Shown here in pieces: positions 20,114 through 29,933 of a stretch of DNA of 64,000 nucleotides. The notes below the pieces were generated by a model, which was not told the origin of the DNA, did no database searches, and worked only from the letters and a program-made list of their open reading frames with translations. Source of the DNA: CAWAVN01 sp963844315 (GTDB taxonomy: Bacteria; Planctomycetota; Planctomycetia; Planctomycetales; Planctomycetaceae); contig CAWJOC010000020.1 of NCBI GenBank assembly GCA_963844315.1, positions 310,001-374,000 on the forward strand. The letters are read 5' to 3'. Made by a program: the position numbers and the translations under genes. Positions within the stretch are counted from its first letter, which is position 1. Each line of letters begins with the position of its first letter.

Positions 20114-21055
20114 ATGTGCCAGCCGGACTTGAGTCCTCGTAACATCCGCCAATCTAACCCTTCTCCGGGGCGACGCGTGAAACTTTCGATTGTGATCCCT
20201 GCTCATAATGAAGAACAGAACGTGGCCCGTTGTCTAGAGGAACTCAAAGAGACGATCTGGCAGCAGCATCAGATTCCTTATGAGTTGATCGTTGTTGACG
20301 ACAACAGCACGGATAAAACGGCAGAGGTCATTCGCGATCTGCAGTGTGATGACCCGCACCTGCGACTGATCCGCCGCCGTCCACCAGCAGGATTCGGAAG
20401 GGCAATTCGAGCTGGACTGGAGGCCGTTCGCGGGGACGTCGTCGTCATTTACATGGCCGATCTTTCTGATGATCCAGCGGACGTCATCGCCTATTACCGC
20501 AAAATCCAGGAAGGATACGACTGCGTTTTCGGATCTCGATTCATCAAAGGAAGCAAAGTCGAAAAATATCCCCGATTCAAGCTGGTTTGCAATCGCATCG
20601 TCAATCGCTTTGTCCAACTGATGTTTTGGACTCAGTTTAACGACCTGACAAATGCGTTTAAGGCTTATCGGACCGAGGTCATTCGAGCGTGCGGGCCTTT
20701 CAGCGCGTGTCATTTCAATATCACATTGGAGATGTCTCTGGGAGCCTTGGCTCGCCAGTACCATATCGCACAGATTCCAATCTCCTGGTATGGCCGAACC
20801 TGGGGTTCGTCCAAACTGAAGTTAACCGAGATGGGACGGCGCTACCTGAGCACGCTGATGATGGTCTTTTTCCAACGTATGCTCATTAGTGATGATCTCC
20901 TGGCGGAGCGTCTTGCGTTCCGAGACGAGGTGCATAATCGAGAACGAGAATTGGAAGACCGAGTCAGAGGATTGGAAGAGGATGTGGCGCGATTGGCAAG
21001 CGAGCGTGACCAGGGTGCGGCCCAAGAACATGAAGAAGCCGACGGTTTGACATGA
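20114..21055 (+). CDS. GT2 glycosyltransferase, dolichyl-phosphate-mannose-synthase-like
   Basis: About 313 residues from ATG 20114; a GTG at 20177 (VKLSIVIPAHNEEQNVARC) would give the bare domain. GT-A fold motifs: IVIPAHNEE, LIVVDDNSTDKT, and a metal-binding region MADLSDDPAD with Ser where DxDLQ is more common. FGSRFIKGSKVEKYP and NDLTNAFKAYRTEVIR are typical of polyprenyl-phosphate glycosyltransferases. The C-terminal 45 residues are a charged coiled coil (REDRVRGLEEDVARLASER-like), unusual for the family. No membrane span. Likely loads a sugar onto polyprenyl phosphate for the membrane protein encoded next. Confidence 0.87.
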   Translation: MCQPDLSPRNIRQSNPSPGRRVKLSIVIPAHNEEQNVARCLEELKETIWQQHQIPYELIVVDDNSTDKTAEVIRDLQCDDPHLRLIRRRPPAGFGRAIRAGLEAVRGDVVVIYMADLSDDPADVIAYYRKIQEGYDCVFGSRFIKGSKVEKYPRFKLVCNRIVNRFVQLMFWTQFNDLTNAFKAYRTEVIRACGPFSACHFNITLEMSLGALARQYHIAQIPISWYGRTWGSSKLKLTEMGRRYLSTLMMVFFQRMLISDDLLAERLAFRDEVHNRERELEDRVRGLEEDVARLASERDQGAAQEHEEADGLT

Positions 21056-21116
21056 ATGGTCGGGCACCACTCTGGAGCGAGTTGACTTCAAAAGAAGCCT
21101 TCACCAATCTTTTCCC

Positions 21117-24100
21117 ATGAATAGTCGCAAACTCCATCAAAGTGCTCCATTCGCCGAGCCATTCCGGCTCCTATTCGTCCTGGCGGTTTCGCTTCCCTTC
21201 GCCGCACTTCTTACCGCACTCCTCATTCGCATCCTCCCTGTGCAGGATCCCATCGACGTTGTGGGAGTCCCTTTGATTCAGGGCTATTCCGAACAAAGGG
21301 AGCAACTGCTTTACTATTTATTTTTTGCCGCCCTTTGCCTCGTCGCGATGATTGTCGGACGATTTCATCTTTCCATTCCCCGCATTGGCACCGATCCTGC
21401 CGTCTGGGCTGCGGGATTGTTGCTTTTAATAGCTGGGGGAACACGAGGGTTTTACTACTCCTTGTTGCTGTTTCCAACGTGTTTGCTCGTCAGTTTCGGC
21501 TTGGGCAGTTATCTGCAAGACATGCACAGACCACCGACATGGAGGATCCTGGCCAGCATAGCTGCATCCTTGGTCTTTGCGTTTTTTTCCAGCACGACTT
21601 TGAAGGTTGTTGTAAAAACGGTCTTTTCGCCTCTGCTGCTTGCGGTGTTGGCGCTGATCGGCGTGATTCTATGGTATGGGTTTCGCCACCGCTTCGCAGG
21701 CTTCGTCAACGCCGTTCGCTTTCTCGGATCGAAAGCCTCAACCTTAAGCGACAAATATCCTTTGCGCGCCGGTTTTCTGCTTCTGGTCGCGTGTTATATT
21801 GCCAATCCCGGCCTTGAGTGGCGAATCATTCCGTTGTCCATGTTTGGGATGCTCTTGGGCGCCTGTGTTTCGTCAGACGGCCGGTTTCTCTCGCCACTGA
21901 GAACGCCTTATATTGTCCCAATCGTCGCTCTTGCCTGGATCTATTTGCTCACATATAGGCCAATGGAGCCGCACCAAGTCACGTCGTTTTGGTTGAGTGG
22001 CGTAATGGTGACTCTCCTGGCTTGGCCGGCCCTCGGAAAAAAAATCCTCAATGTGAAGGCCGGCCTGGCGAAATATGAGGGCCATTGGCACGAGGGACGG
22101 CTTTGGCTTCTCGCCCTCTCAGTCCCTTTTGCGATTGTCAACTTTTGGGTCGGGTGCACCCTTTCGCTGGTTCTGGCTGCGGTTTGCGTGTCGCAGCATC
22201 GGCCCGCTAGATTCCGCGTCGGTCTCTTGTTTTCATTGCTACTCATGGTGATTTTTCTGCCGACACAATTGGATGCTCCTCAAGAAGTGGACCCGTTACA
22301 CGATGGGCAGATTCTTTCCGCCTTGCAGGAGTGGGACCGAGGCCGTTTATTGTACGCGGAAGTGTTCCCTTTGCGGACCTATCACTTTTCGTTGGCCGTC
22401 TTGGGCCGCGGTATTTTCCCCCCCACGCTTGAGGGCTTTTATGTCACGCAACGGCTGGTGATGGGCCTGCACGTCGGCGGCAGTTTTCTGCTCGCTCTTC
22501 GCATGGACCCGCTCGATCCCTTGGGGGATGGCCACTGCCGTGCTTTGTCTTCTCCTGGGAGAGAACCCCGTGACGACGATCGACTTGGGGTCTGCGCCAA
22601 GCGATGTATCTATGGATTGCCGCTTTCTCCCTCGAAGCGCTGCGCGGCGGCGTCCTCAAGTTCTGGGGAATGCTCTTTCGCAGTCGTGCTCCTGAGTGCG
22701 GCCTGTGGCTACGATGCATTTATCTCCACGGTCGCCGCGTTCACTCTGGCCTCCTATTTCCGTGCCCAGGACGGAAATCGCCGTCTGCCCCAACAAATTG
22801 CTGTTCAGATACTTCACGCATTGGCCGTTGCCAGTTTGCTATGCCTGATTCCCACGGCCTGTCTCATGGTTTGGCAAGGTCTGCCATCCGCGACCGCTTA
22901 TTGGAAGTTGTTGTTCGATAACCTACGGCACGTCAATGCATTTTATGGATTGCCGCTTAGTCCGTCGCATGGCGTCTTACGTAGAGCAATCCTTGGGGCA
23001 GGACTCCTCGCCACTTGGATTGCGGGATCAATTTGCTTTTGGCGAACGATGGGCGGAACAAAACGCCAAAGCGCCGTTTTTCTCTCAGTCTTCGCGTTTT
23101 TCATCTTTCAACGCGTCCTGGGACGCAGCGCGGACTCAAACTTTGTCTGCATGAGCTTTCTTAGCATTAATCTCTTTGCGATTGGGGCCTTCGAGGTGGT
23201 GTCCCATTTGCGTCTGCGCGGAATTCGAAATATCGGTACGGATCGCACGTTGATCGGGTTATCGGCCACGGTGCTGTTTCTCTGGATGCTGCCAATCGAT
23301 CGGCTATCCACACCCTGGTCTCTGTACCAACAGATCGACCGCATACACAACGAATGGGACCGGCCAAGAGTCTGGGCCTGCGTCGGATGGCCGAGACGGA
23401 ATTCCAGCCCGACTATGAGAGAACCGCCCATCTTTTTGATGACTATATTTACAACCAGGTAGGAATTGACGGCGATTACTGGCCGATTGAAGACGGAATC
23501 GCCAATTACGTTCATAAAAACCGCAATCCCACACGCCACGCCATCGCGTATTGTATGAGTTCGCCTCAGGAGCAGCGCATGGCGGTCGCCGCTTTTCGTG
23601 CAACGCCTCCCAAACTCATTCGGTTCGACCCGTTCGACATTGACGGAATCCCGTTTACGCTGAGGTATTATGTCATCAGCCAGTATTTGTTCCGAAGGTA
23701 TCAACCGGACACTCGGGTTGGCTATGTGGTTCCCAGCGAGCGGGACTGGGAAGGGTTTGACGAGTGCCCCAGGGGTTTTGGCTTTCCGATTGCCATGGGC
23801 CATCTGCCCAGTCAATGGGGAGAGCGGCGAAGCCCAGACCTTACCGTGCTGAGAGAGCACACAGTTTCCAGCAACGTTTGGACTTCCACCCAGGATCAGG
23901 GAATGACATTTTGGACGTGCCCATTGAACTGTGTGCCGAGGCAATACAACTATCTCGAGGCTCTGTTAGTCTGTGAATCCACTTCCACCGATCCCGAGGC
24001 CTCTCTCGCGTCCCTCCGCTTTGCCTCGCCGAATGGATCATTTGATGCAATCAACGAAGTCACCTTTCTCCTCATTCCTGATGGCCAGATCCACCGCTAC

Positions 24101-24250
24101 TTGATACCCATCGGCACTAGCCCCGGTTGGTCTTGGCGAAAAGGCGTCAATCAAATTCGAATTGATCCTCAGGAAAATGTCTCCATCAAGCCCGTCCAAT
24201 TCTCCCTGAAGTTTATCGACGAGCTCGGCGATGCCCTGGACGTAGATTGA
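21117..24250 (+). CDS. Large multi-span membrane protein, GT39/PMT-like, several frame breaks
   Basis: About 1040 residues if joined. ATG 21117 (MNSRKLHQSAPFAEPFRLL). The N-terminal 380 residues hold about ten hydrophobic spans, followed by an unusual loop, LDAPQEVDPLHDGQILSAL, whose acidic pair resembles the first-loop Asp site of GT-C enzymes. Between 22490 and 22690 the plausible coding sequence moves through all three frames: WGMATAVLCLLLGENP, then MYLWIAAFSLEALRG, then AVVLLSAACGYDAF. Another one-base change near 23360 leads to a C-terminal soluble domain of about 290 residues (NYVHKNRNPTRHAIAYCMSS, ending DELGDALDVD). That domain looks like the periplasmic part of a transferase. It follows the GT2 gene by 62 bases. 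Confidence 0.7.
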
Positions 24251-24257
24251 CACCAGC

Positions 24258-24595
24258 TCAATAGTCGTCGCTGAAAAATGCCTTGGATTTCACTTGGCGT
24301 GTGCCGGCACGAGGCTCGATCGCGACTTGAAGTGTCTCCTCGGTCCCGAAAGTCATGGCCTGCAGAGTGTGAACCGCAACCTCAGCCAATATGTCAGCGC
24401 AAAAACCAACTCCTTGAGCAGTTTTTGCCGTTTGAAACTGGCGGCCGCGAACACCGCATTGATCGCATTCCCGGTGAGGCCTGCCAGAAAGCAGCAGCCC
24501 AGCCGAACGCCCACGATCCAATTGTGGCGATCGGTTGTGGTCACGGCGACCTTTTGACCGAACTCGTAGCCCAAGCGTTGTTGACTGCGTTCAGT
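24258..24595 (-). pseudogene. IS5-type transposase remnant, internally deleted
   Basis: Minus-strand blocks GYEFGQKVAVTTTDRHNWI and VGVRLG match the remnant at 15474-16425 (YEFGQKIAVVTTNRQNWIVGIRL). Sequence then jumps to CFLAGLTGNAINAVFAAASF and, in a shifted frame, GVGFCADILAEVAVHT, the counterpart of GVGFCAEIMAEVRVDP. The catalytic block between them has been lost. It starts 7 bases after the stop of the large membrane protein. Confidence 0.75.
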
Positions 24596-24599
24596 TCAA

Positions 24600-25049
24600 C
24601 AACATTTCTTTCGGTGCTTAGCAGCTCGGTTGATGGATTCACCGATTCGAGAAAGCGTTAAACGACGAAGTCCATGCAACCCAACGTAATTGAAGCGACA
24701 AAACTCGGCTAGCCGAATTTCATCCTACAAAGTGTCACATGTCACAAAACGCTCATCATCGCTCTCTACGTCGTTCAACTCCACCAAGGTGACACCTGCC
24801 TCATTGTGGACGGAACTCATCGCTCCGGGAGTTCGCCCTCAAGTAAAGAGCCTGAGATGATTTCCGACAGTCATAGGCTTGGCAGCGATGCGTTCGCTAT
24901 CCCAGCGGCTGCTTTGGACAGCACAGCCTTCGGTATGGGCATTACTAGAATCATGACCCAACGCGATGACCAGAACAAACCCCATACTTAAAGGCGTGAA
25001 AACATCTTCGGGCGAAAGTTGTTCGCCACTGTCAGTCGTGGCCTGGTCG
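24600..25049. other. No gene seen
   Basis: About 450 bases between the IS5-type remnant and the FHA gene. Short frames on both strands lack any family sequence, ribosome site or composition bias. No repeat or terminator stood out. Confidence 0.45.
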
Positions 25050-27617
25050 CTACCTCATCATGAAGATCTTAATTGTATCACCCGCCTCCGTACCTGAATC
25101 GACGGCATCACCGGGTTTGGCGACGCGACAAAACAGCTTCCACTCCAGGGTCTCGGAAGGATGACTGGGCAGCAAACTGAAAGCCCCTTCCGTCGGATGC
25201 CAGCCAGCGGCTGTCCATTTTTCGAGTTCTTCGGGCTTGATTTTGATTTCATCGTTCCACTTGTGCAGCACGGCGGCACATACGAGAGTCTCCCGTTCGA
25301 AGGTCAGGTCGCCGGGCTCCAATCCGGCGGTGAGTTCGCCACGCGGCCGGCTGAGCAACAGTCCTCCCTCCAATTCCTTTGGAAATTGGCCTATTCTTGT
25401 GTCAGGGTTGTACGGATACCGACAACCAGAATGCAGCGGCGCGATCTCGATTTGTTCGCGCGCTGGATCGGTTGAGACGATTCGAATAGGTGCGGGTGGG
25501 AGTTCGCCGTATTCCTTTTCGAGGGTTGCTCGTTGCTGGTATTTCAATTCCAAAGGGATCAACTTCAGATACGAGCCATCGAGTGAAATCAGTCGCGTTC
25601 CCTTTCCTCCGAAGGTAAACAGATTGAAACTGTAGGTAAGCTCGCCGGGAGCCAGAATCTGAACGTGCCGATCTGCGATCATGGCCTTGCCGCGGTAGAA
25701 GAAGTAGTTGCCGCCAGTTCCATGGGCCGCCGTCAAGTCGAGCGCCGGGTGGAATGTGATGCTGTGCGGCCCGCCGGCCTTCAATCCACCCAGCATGGTG
25801 GTCATGTCGGTGGGATCGAATACGGCGATGTCGTGCCTGATTCGTTGGTCTTTCTCGGACCACCAGCCGCCACCGGCCACCATCGCAAACCGCTTTCCAT
25901 CGGGACTGAGATGCAGGGACCCCCCGAAGCCGATCGCGGTGTTGGAGTTCCCCCCCACGAGTTCCAGCTCCGTTCCGTTGACTTCATACTTGAGAACGGC
26001 CGCACGTTCAGCGACGGTGACCAGTCGGAACCGCACGGTGTCGTTGGGACCACGTGAACCCTCGACGTAGTCCTTTGACGGCCGGTTCGTCCCCGTATAG
26101 ACGTATTTTCCCGTGGTGGGATCCATCGCCAGGAACATGCCACGACCCTTGGTCTTTACGACATCCCCGGTTTTTGGAGAAATCGCAATGAGATTCTCGG
26201 ATGTGTCCGTGAGAAAGATGGCTCCTTCTTTGTTGTGGCAGGCGATCGCCCGGGCCGGTGAGCCGGGAAGGTTGTATTCGTTCTTCACTTCGCCGGTCTG
26301 AAAATCCAAAGCATAGACCAGAGTCGAGCCTTCCCCGGCGGCATAAATCAGATCGCCCTGGAGAGCAATGGCACCCGGTTTGAAGTCGAGTTCCAGCCGA
26401 CGAGATTCCTTGCCCGCAACGGTGTCCACAAAGATAAGCTGTGCCTTGCTGGGGATCGCAACCACCAGTGTCACACTGTCGGGGGTCAGGAGCCACCCGG
26501 CAACTTTGTCGAATTCGAAGATTGTTGGCACAGGACCGTTGGTGGAAATAAGTGGCCCTGCTTCCGGACGCAGGGGCAGAATATCCGTGAGGCGAACGGA
26601 TGCACCCGGTGGCGTCTCCGCCGCTTTTTCAACGATCATCGGGGGACCAGTGTCAGGCGACGTCTTTATGGTGGACGGCGTCTCAATCGGATCGACTGGC
26701 GGGATTTCCGATGGCAGCGGGTTCCTGGATTCCGGCGCGTACTTGCGGCTTTGCTTCCGTTTTGGCAGGTGTTTGTTTTGGAGCAATTGACGCAACCGGA
26801 TCGCTTCCCGGCAGCGTTTGAGGAACGGCGGGATCGGGTGAAGGCGTGAGCGTTTCGCTGGCATCGGCGAGGGATTGCTCCTCGTTGGCCGTGGACGACT
26901 CTTCAGGCGAGAACGCGCCCGCGACAAAGAGCACAATAAGTAAAGCGACAATGCTGGCGAAGCCAGCCAATGCCGGAATGATCCAGTCGGGGTGAGACGC
27001 TTCGTCTCCCGGCGATGAACTTCGTCGCGCCTTTTGGATCGACCGTTCCCGGTCGCGCGTTTTCCGACTCTGTTCTCGTATCGAAGCAGGCGTTCGATTC
27101 GTGGAACGGCGGGTTTGGGCGGGTGGGTTTCGACGAGTGTTGCTACGGGAATTGGTTCCTTTGCTTTATCGGATCGTGCCGAACCGACGGGCGAATGTCG
27201 TCGCTCTGGCCGCTTCGCGGGTTTCGGCCGCTTTTCGTCCGGAGGCGCTTTTTGAACCGAAGGCGTGTGTTTCGCCACCGGGATTTCCGAAACGGGATGC
27301 TCCCAGGTCACTGCGTTCGCGTCGGCCGAAACTTCGAATTTCAACTGGGTCTGTCCCAGGTTGATGATATCATTCGGTTCCAACTGTCGCTGACCGACTT
27401 TCTCACCATTGACGATTGTGCCCCAAGTGCTGTTGAGATCTTCGAGAACAGCCCGTCCCGCCTTGACCGTGATCTGACAATGATGGCGCGAGACACTGGC
27501 GTCCGCCAGTTGAACGTCACAGTCGTTTCCCCGGCCAATCAGCAAGCGGTTTCCAGGAACCAAATTATAGGACTTCCCGAAGTTGAGACCTTTCAAAACA
27601 AGCAACCGAATTGACAT
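25050..27617 (-). CDS. FHA-domain membrane protein with propeller-like C-terminus, two compensating frameshifts
   Basis: About 855 residues. ATG 27617 (MSIRLLVLKGLNFGKSYNL) has GGCAGG upstream. Residues 3-95 are an FHA phosphothreonine-binding domain with all key positions: LIGRGNDCDV, VSRHHCQI and STWGTIVNGEKVG. A Pro/Lys/Arg-rich linker follows. Between about 27050 and 26715 the meaningful frame is one base off: it carries ALAGFASIVALLIVLFVAGA, a single membrane span, then an acidic Pro/Ala linker. After the frame returns, about 500 residues form repeated beta strands (FVDTVAGKESRRLELDF, DLIYAAGEGSTLVYALDF, ISPKTGDVVKTKGRGMF), like a quinoprotein or NHL-type propeller. FHA would be cytoplasmic and the propeller outside. 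Ser/Thr-kinase signalling is the expected context; no kinase is nearby. Confidence 0.82.
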   Translation of the reverse strand: MSIRLLVLKGLNFGKSYNLVPGNRLLIGRGNDCDVQLADASVSRHHCQITVKAGRAVLEDLNSTWGTIVNGEKVGQRQLEPNDIINLGQTQLKFEVSADANAVTWEHPVSEIPVAKHTPSVQKAPPDEKRPKPAKRPERRHSPVGSARSDKAKEPIPVATLVETHPPKPAVPRIERLLRYENRVGKRATGNGRSKRRDEVHRRETKRLTPTGSFRHWLASPALSLYLLCSLSRARSRLKSRPRPTRSNPSPMPAKRSRLHPIPPFLKRCREAIRLRQLLQNKHLPKRKQSRKYAPESRNPLPSEIPPVDPIETPSTIKTSPDTGPPMIVEKAAETPPGASVRLTDILPLRPEAGPLISTNGPVPTIFEFDKVAGWLLTPDSVTLVVAIPSKAQLIFVDTVAGKESRRLELDFKPGAIALQGDLIYAAGEGSTLVYALDFQTGEVKNEYNLPGSPARAIACHNKEGAIFLTDTSENLIAISPKTGDVVKTKGRGMFLAMDPTTGKYVYTGTNRPSKDYVEGSRGPNDTVRFRLVTVAERAAVLKYEVNGTELELVGGNSNTAIGFGGSLHLSPDGKRFAMVAGGGWWSEKDQRIRHDIAVFDPTDMTTMLGGLKAGGPHSITFHPALDLTAAHGTGGNYFFYRGKAMIADRHVQILAPGELTYSFNLFTFGGKGTRLISLDGSYLKLIPLELKYQQRATLEKEYGELPPAPIRIVSTDPAREQIEIAPLHSGCRYPYNPDTRIGQFPKELEGGLLLSRPRGELTAGLEPGDLTFERETLVCAAVLHKWNDEIKIKPEELEKWTAAGWHPTEGAFSLLPSHPSETLEWKLFCRVAKPGDAVDSGTEAGDTIKIFMMR

Positions 27618-28717
27618 TTTATTACCTGCCGACGAAGGGGATGCTTTATGAAGCATCAGGTGAGTACACGTTCCAAGCCATCATGTATTGTTTCAGGGAG
27701 CTTCGCTCGCATCAACCGTTTCGAGTGCAACGTGAACAGGAAATCCAGGAGGCAAAAGGAAGTCTGGCATTTTTTGAAAGGAATTGGACTTCCATAACTC
27801 GGCTTTTTGCGAACGGCTCGCGGGTGATAGATCACCCACGGAGTAGCGGAGAATGCAACTATATCAGCAGTTTCCACAACTCAGAGTGAATGAAACCATT
27901 GGCCGGCGCACTAAAGGCAGATCGGCCAGGTACTCGCTCGCCGAATTGGAGCGCAATGAAAGAGACCTCTCCGGATGCGCCATCAGACCGACAATACGCG
28001 GAACTTGTGATCGAAGACATCCTTTTTGTCCACACCCTCGCGACTCAGGAGGGCGTGTCCTAATCGCGAAATCGACGTTTGCCAAACTGCGTCGGTCCGA
28101 AACGCCGATCGCGTTCGATGCCACTCCACAAGTTGCTTCGGTCAAATTGAGCGATGCGCATAAGCAATCGGCAATTGCCGCGCGGAGTTGCCATCGAACG
28201 AGCCCATTTGCGTCCCCGTTTCGTGAGGTTTTCAAACGGGTTGGCCGACGCAAGCCACCCCCGCCTGATACCTCACATGGTCCAACGGAACCGCAATGTC
28301 GCTGGGACCGCTCCTACTGCGAACTCCAATGACCGCGCCGACTCAAGGCAACCTCACAGGTTGTTTGGTGCCCACCCTTCTCGTAGAGTCTTGTGAAACA
28401 GTTACGAAAAGTGAGGTCGTAAATCGAGCGTAACGGGCTGTTACCGCCGCTTCAAGGGCCATAACGAGTCCAATTACGCTGATCCTGCCCGACTCTTCGA
28501 CCAACTTTCATGACTCGGCGCTCCACTGTCTCGTGTGGCATCACAATCGCCTCGATCCGTTTGTGGGTAGTGGAGTTTCGCCATTTTGCAAAGTCGCTTA
28601 CACTCCTTGAGTCTGGAGCAGTCCCACAAAAGGTCCATGTCCATGCACGTCATAGAGCCGTCTTTATGGACCCTAGAAACTTTTGGCAAGCCAGCTGAAT
28701 CCCCTGGATAAGAGGGA
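27618..28717. other. Long stretch without a supported gene
   Basis: About 1.1 kb. Several 60-160-codon frames exist on both strands, but none carries a recognisable domain, and their amino-acid make-up (many Arg, Ser, Pro) is that of chance frames. I see no clean hairpin with T-run. It may hold the promoters of the FHA gene (leftward) and of the small gene at 28718. Confidence 0.45.
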
Positions 28718-28993
28718 GTGGTGACAATCATCAATTCGCATGAGGTTCCCGTGCATCTTGGACAGCCAGGCCCGGAGAGTTATCTGGTTGGCCTGAGAAT
28801 GCAGTACATCGCTGCGGCTGGAAAAAACTACCGGGAACGACAGCGACGCCTCATCGGCGCCGCAATTATGGAACTGCAGACATTCCACAACTGGACGCTG
28901 ACCGAGGCAGTCGCTGTCATGGGAGTGAGCCTCGAAACCGCCCGAAAGCACCTGCGAAACGATCGGGACTTGGCTTCGCGAGAACTACGCTGA
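28718..28993 (+). CDS. Small hypothetical protein with helix-turn-helix-like C-terminus
   Basis: 91 residues from GTG 28718, with GAGGGAG about 4-10 bases upstream. No known family recognised. The second half, ELQTFHNWTLTEAVAVMGVS then LETARKHLRNDRDL, reads as two helices with a tight turn, close to a sigma-region-4 or Xre-type HTH. It stands alone between two gene-poor stretches. Could be a small DNA-binding protein or a remnant of a larger one. Confidence 0.45.
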   Translation: MVTIINSHEVPVHLGQPGPESYLVGLRMQYIAAAGKNYRERQRRLIGAAIMELQTFHNWTLTEAVAVMGVSLETARKHLRNDRDLASRELR

Positions 28994-29460
28994 TCGTAAC
29001 GCAATCGATCAGTAAAACGGTCACCCAGCCTGTCACCGACCTGGATAAAGATTCTCTTGGGCTACAGAATAGTTAGCCTGCGAATAAATCAACTGTGCCG
29101 TCCCTATTCTCCATCGACTTGAATCGAGGCTTTGTCAGTTGAGTTCGCAGTTTCCCTTGCCTTTTGTTTTAATCCCTGAAGGGGTATTCCGACGAAATGC
29201 GCCCAAAATAAAGCCAATCCACGTCGGAATACTCTTTATGTTGTCGATATCGCCACCCGCTAGCGCATTTCCAAGGAATCCAAAGAGCCAGGGCATGATG
29301 ATATGGAGTTTTACCGGGATGAAGCGAATCCAAAAAGCCCTCTTGGGATTGGCATGTCTTCGCTTTGTGTAGAAACCATCGTCTAGCGCTCACACTATGA
29401 GGGACAAGCAGAAATGCGCCGGGCTTCAAGATACCCGCGCTCAATGCCCGCATCAACTTG
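28994..29460. other. No supported gene
   Basis: About 470 bases. A 140-codon minus-strand frame spans part of it and runs into the inverted-repeat unit that follows; it contains the repeat's own GEAPAEP-like translation and so is more likely repeat than gene. Nothing else stood out. Confidence 0.4.
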
Positions 29461-29462
29461 AG

Positions 29463-29640
29463 CCGATGATCCCCAGGGCCATCGGGTTTTTCAAGATGGG
29501 AATTTTTCAGGAGGGCGAAGCTCCACCTGAGCCGCATTGCAAATGACGCTTTTTCATGGTGTTGCGGCTCGGCCGGAGCCTCGCCATCCACTCCTGAATC
29601 TTATCCATTTTCAAAAACCCGATGGCCCTGATCATCACCG
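29463..29640. repeat. Inverted-repeat unit with central GEAPAEP-type palindrome
   Basis: An 18-base sequence, CAGGGCCATCGGGTTTTT (29474-29491), recurs inverted at 29613-29630, with weaker matching on both flanks. Between them lies the palindrome GGCTCGGCCGGAGCC (29566-29580). Its minus-strand translation is DGEAPAEPQ, a short motif I know from many spurious planctomycete ORFs that are really dispersed palindromic repeats. The unit is about 180 bases and looks like a REP-pair or small non-autonomous element. Confidence 0.6.
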
Positions 29641-29865
29641 GGGCTGGCGAGTCTTTCAGCCGTTGCGATTCGCCGAATCGCTTGGGGAGATGATTTCCGC
29701 AGACCGATGGAATCTTTGCCCCTCAGTCACACTGTATTACCGAGCCACCCGCGGATAATGGGGATTCATCATCGTAGGAATTCGGTGTTTGCTATCGGCT
29801 GCTTTGACCAGTAGAATACCACTGTCTAGCCGAATAACAATTTGAAATCAACCGCCTCGCGCGGA

Positions 29866-29912
29866 GAAACCGCCTTACGTTCGGCTGGACACCAAACGGG
29901 GCGGTTTTTTTT
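29866..29912 (+). terminator. Terminator-like hairpin with T-run
   Basis: AAACCGCC (29867-29874) pairs with GGCGGTTT (from 29900), followed directly by further T residues. The loop is long (about 25 bases). It lies just upstream of the membrane protein gene at 29934 and could close a transcript arriving from the left. Confidence 0.45.
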
Positions 29913-29933
29913 CGTTTTGGAGAGTCGAACTTC

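Noticed and set aside
22604..22960. Repeated short sequence ATGGATTGCCGCTT (near 22613 and 22945), translating as YGLPLSPS
   Set aside because: Only 14 bases and inside one gene with frame trouble; could be chance or low-level duplication, not a repeat family.
27853..28332. Plus-strand frame of 159 codons and overlapping minus frame of 129 codons
   Set aside because: No domain, no ribosome site, composition like random sequence.
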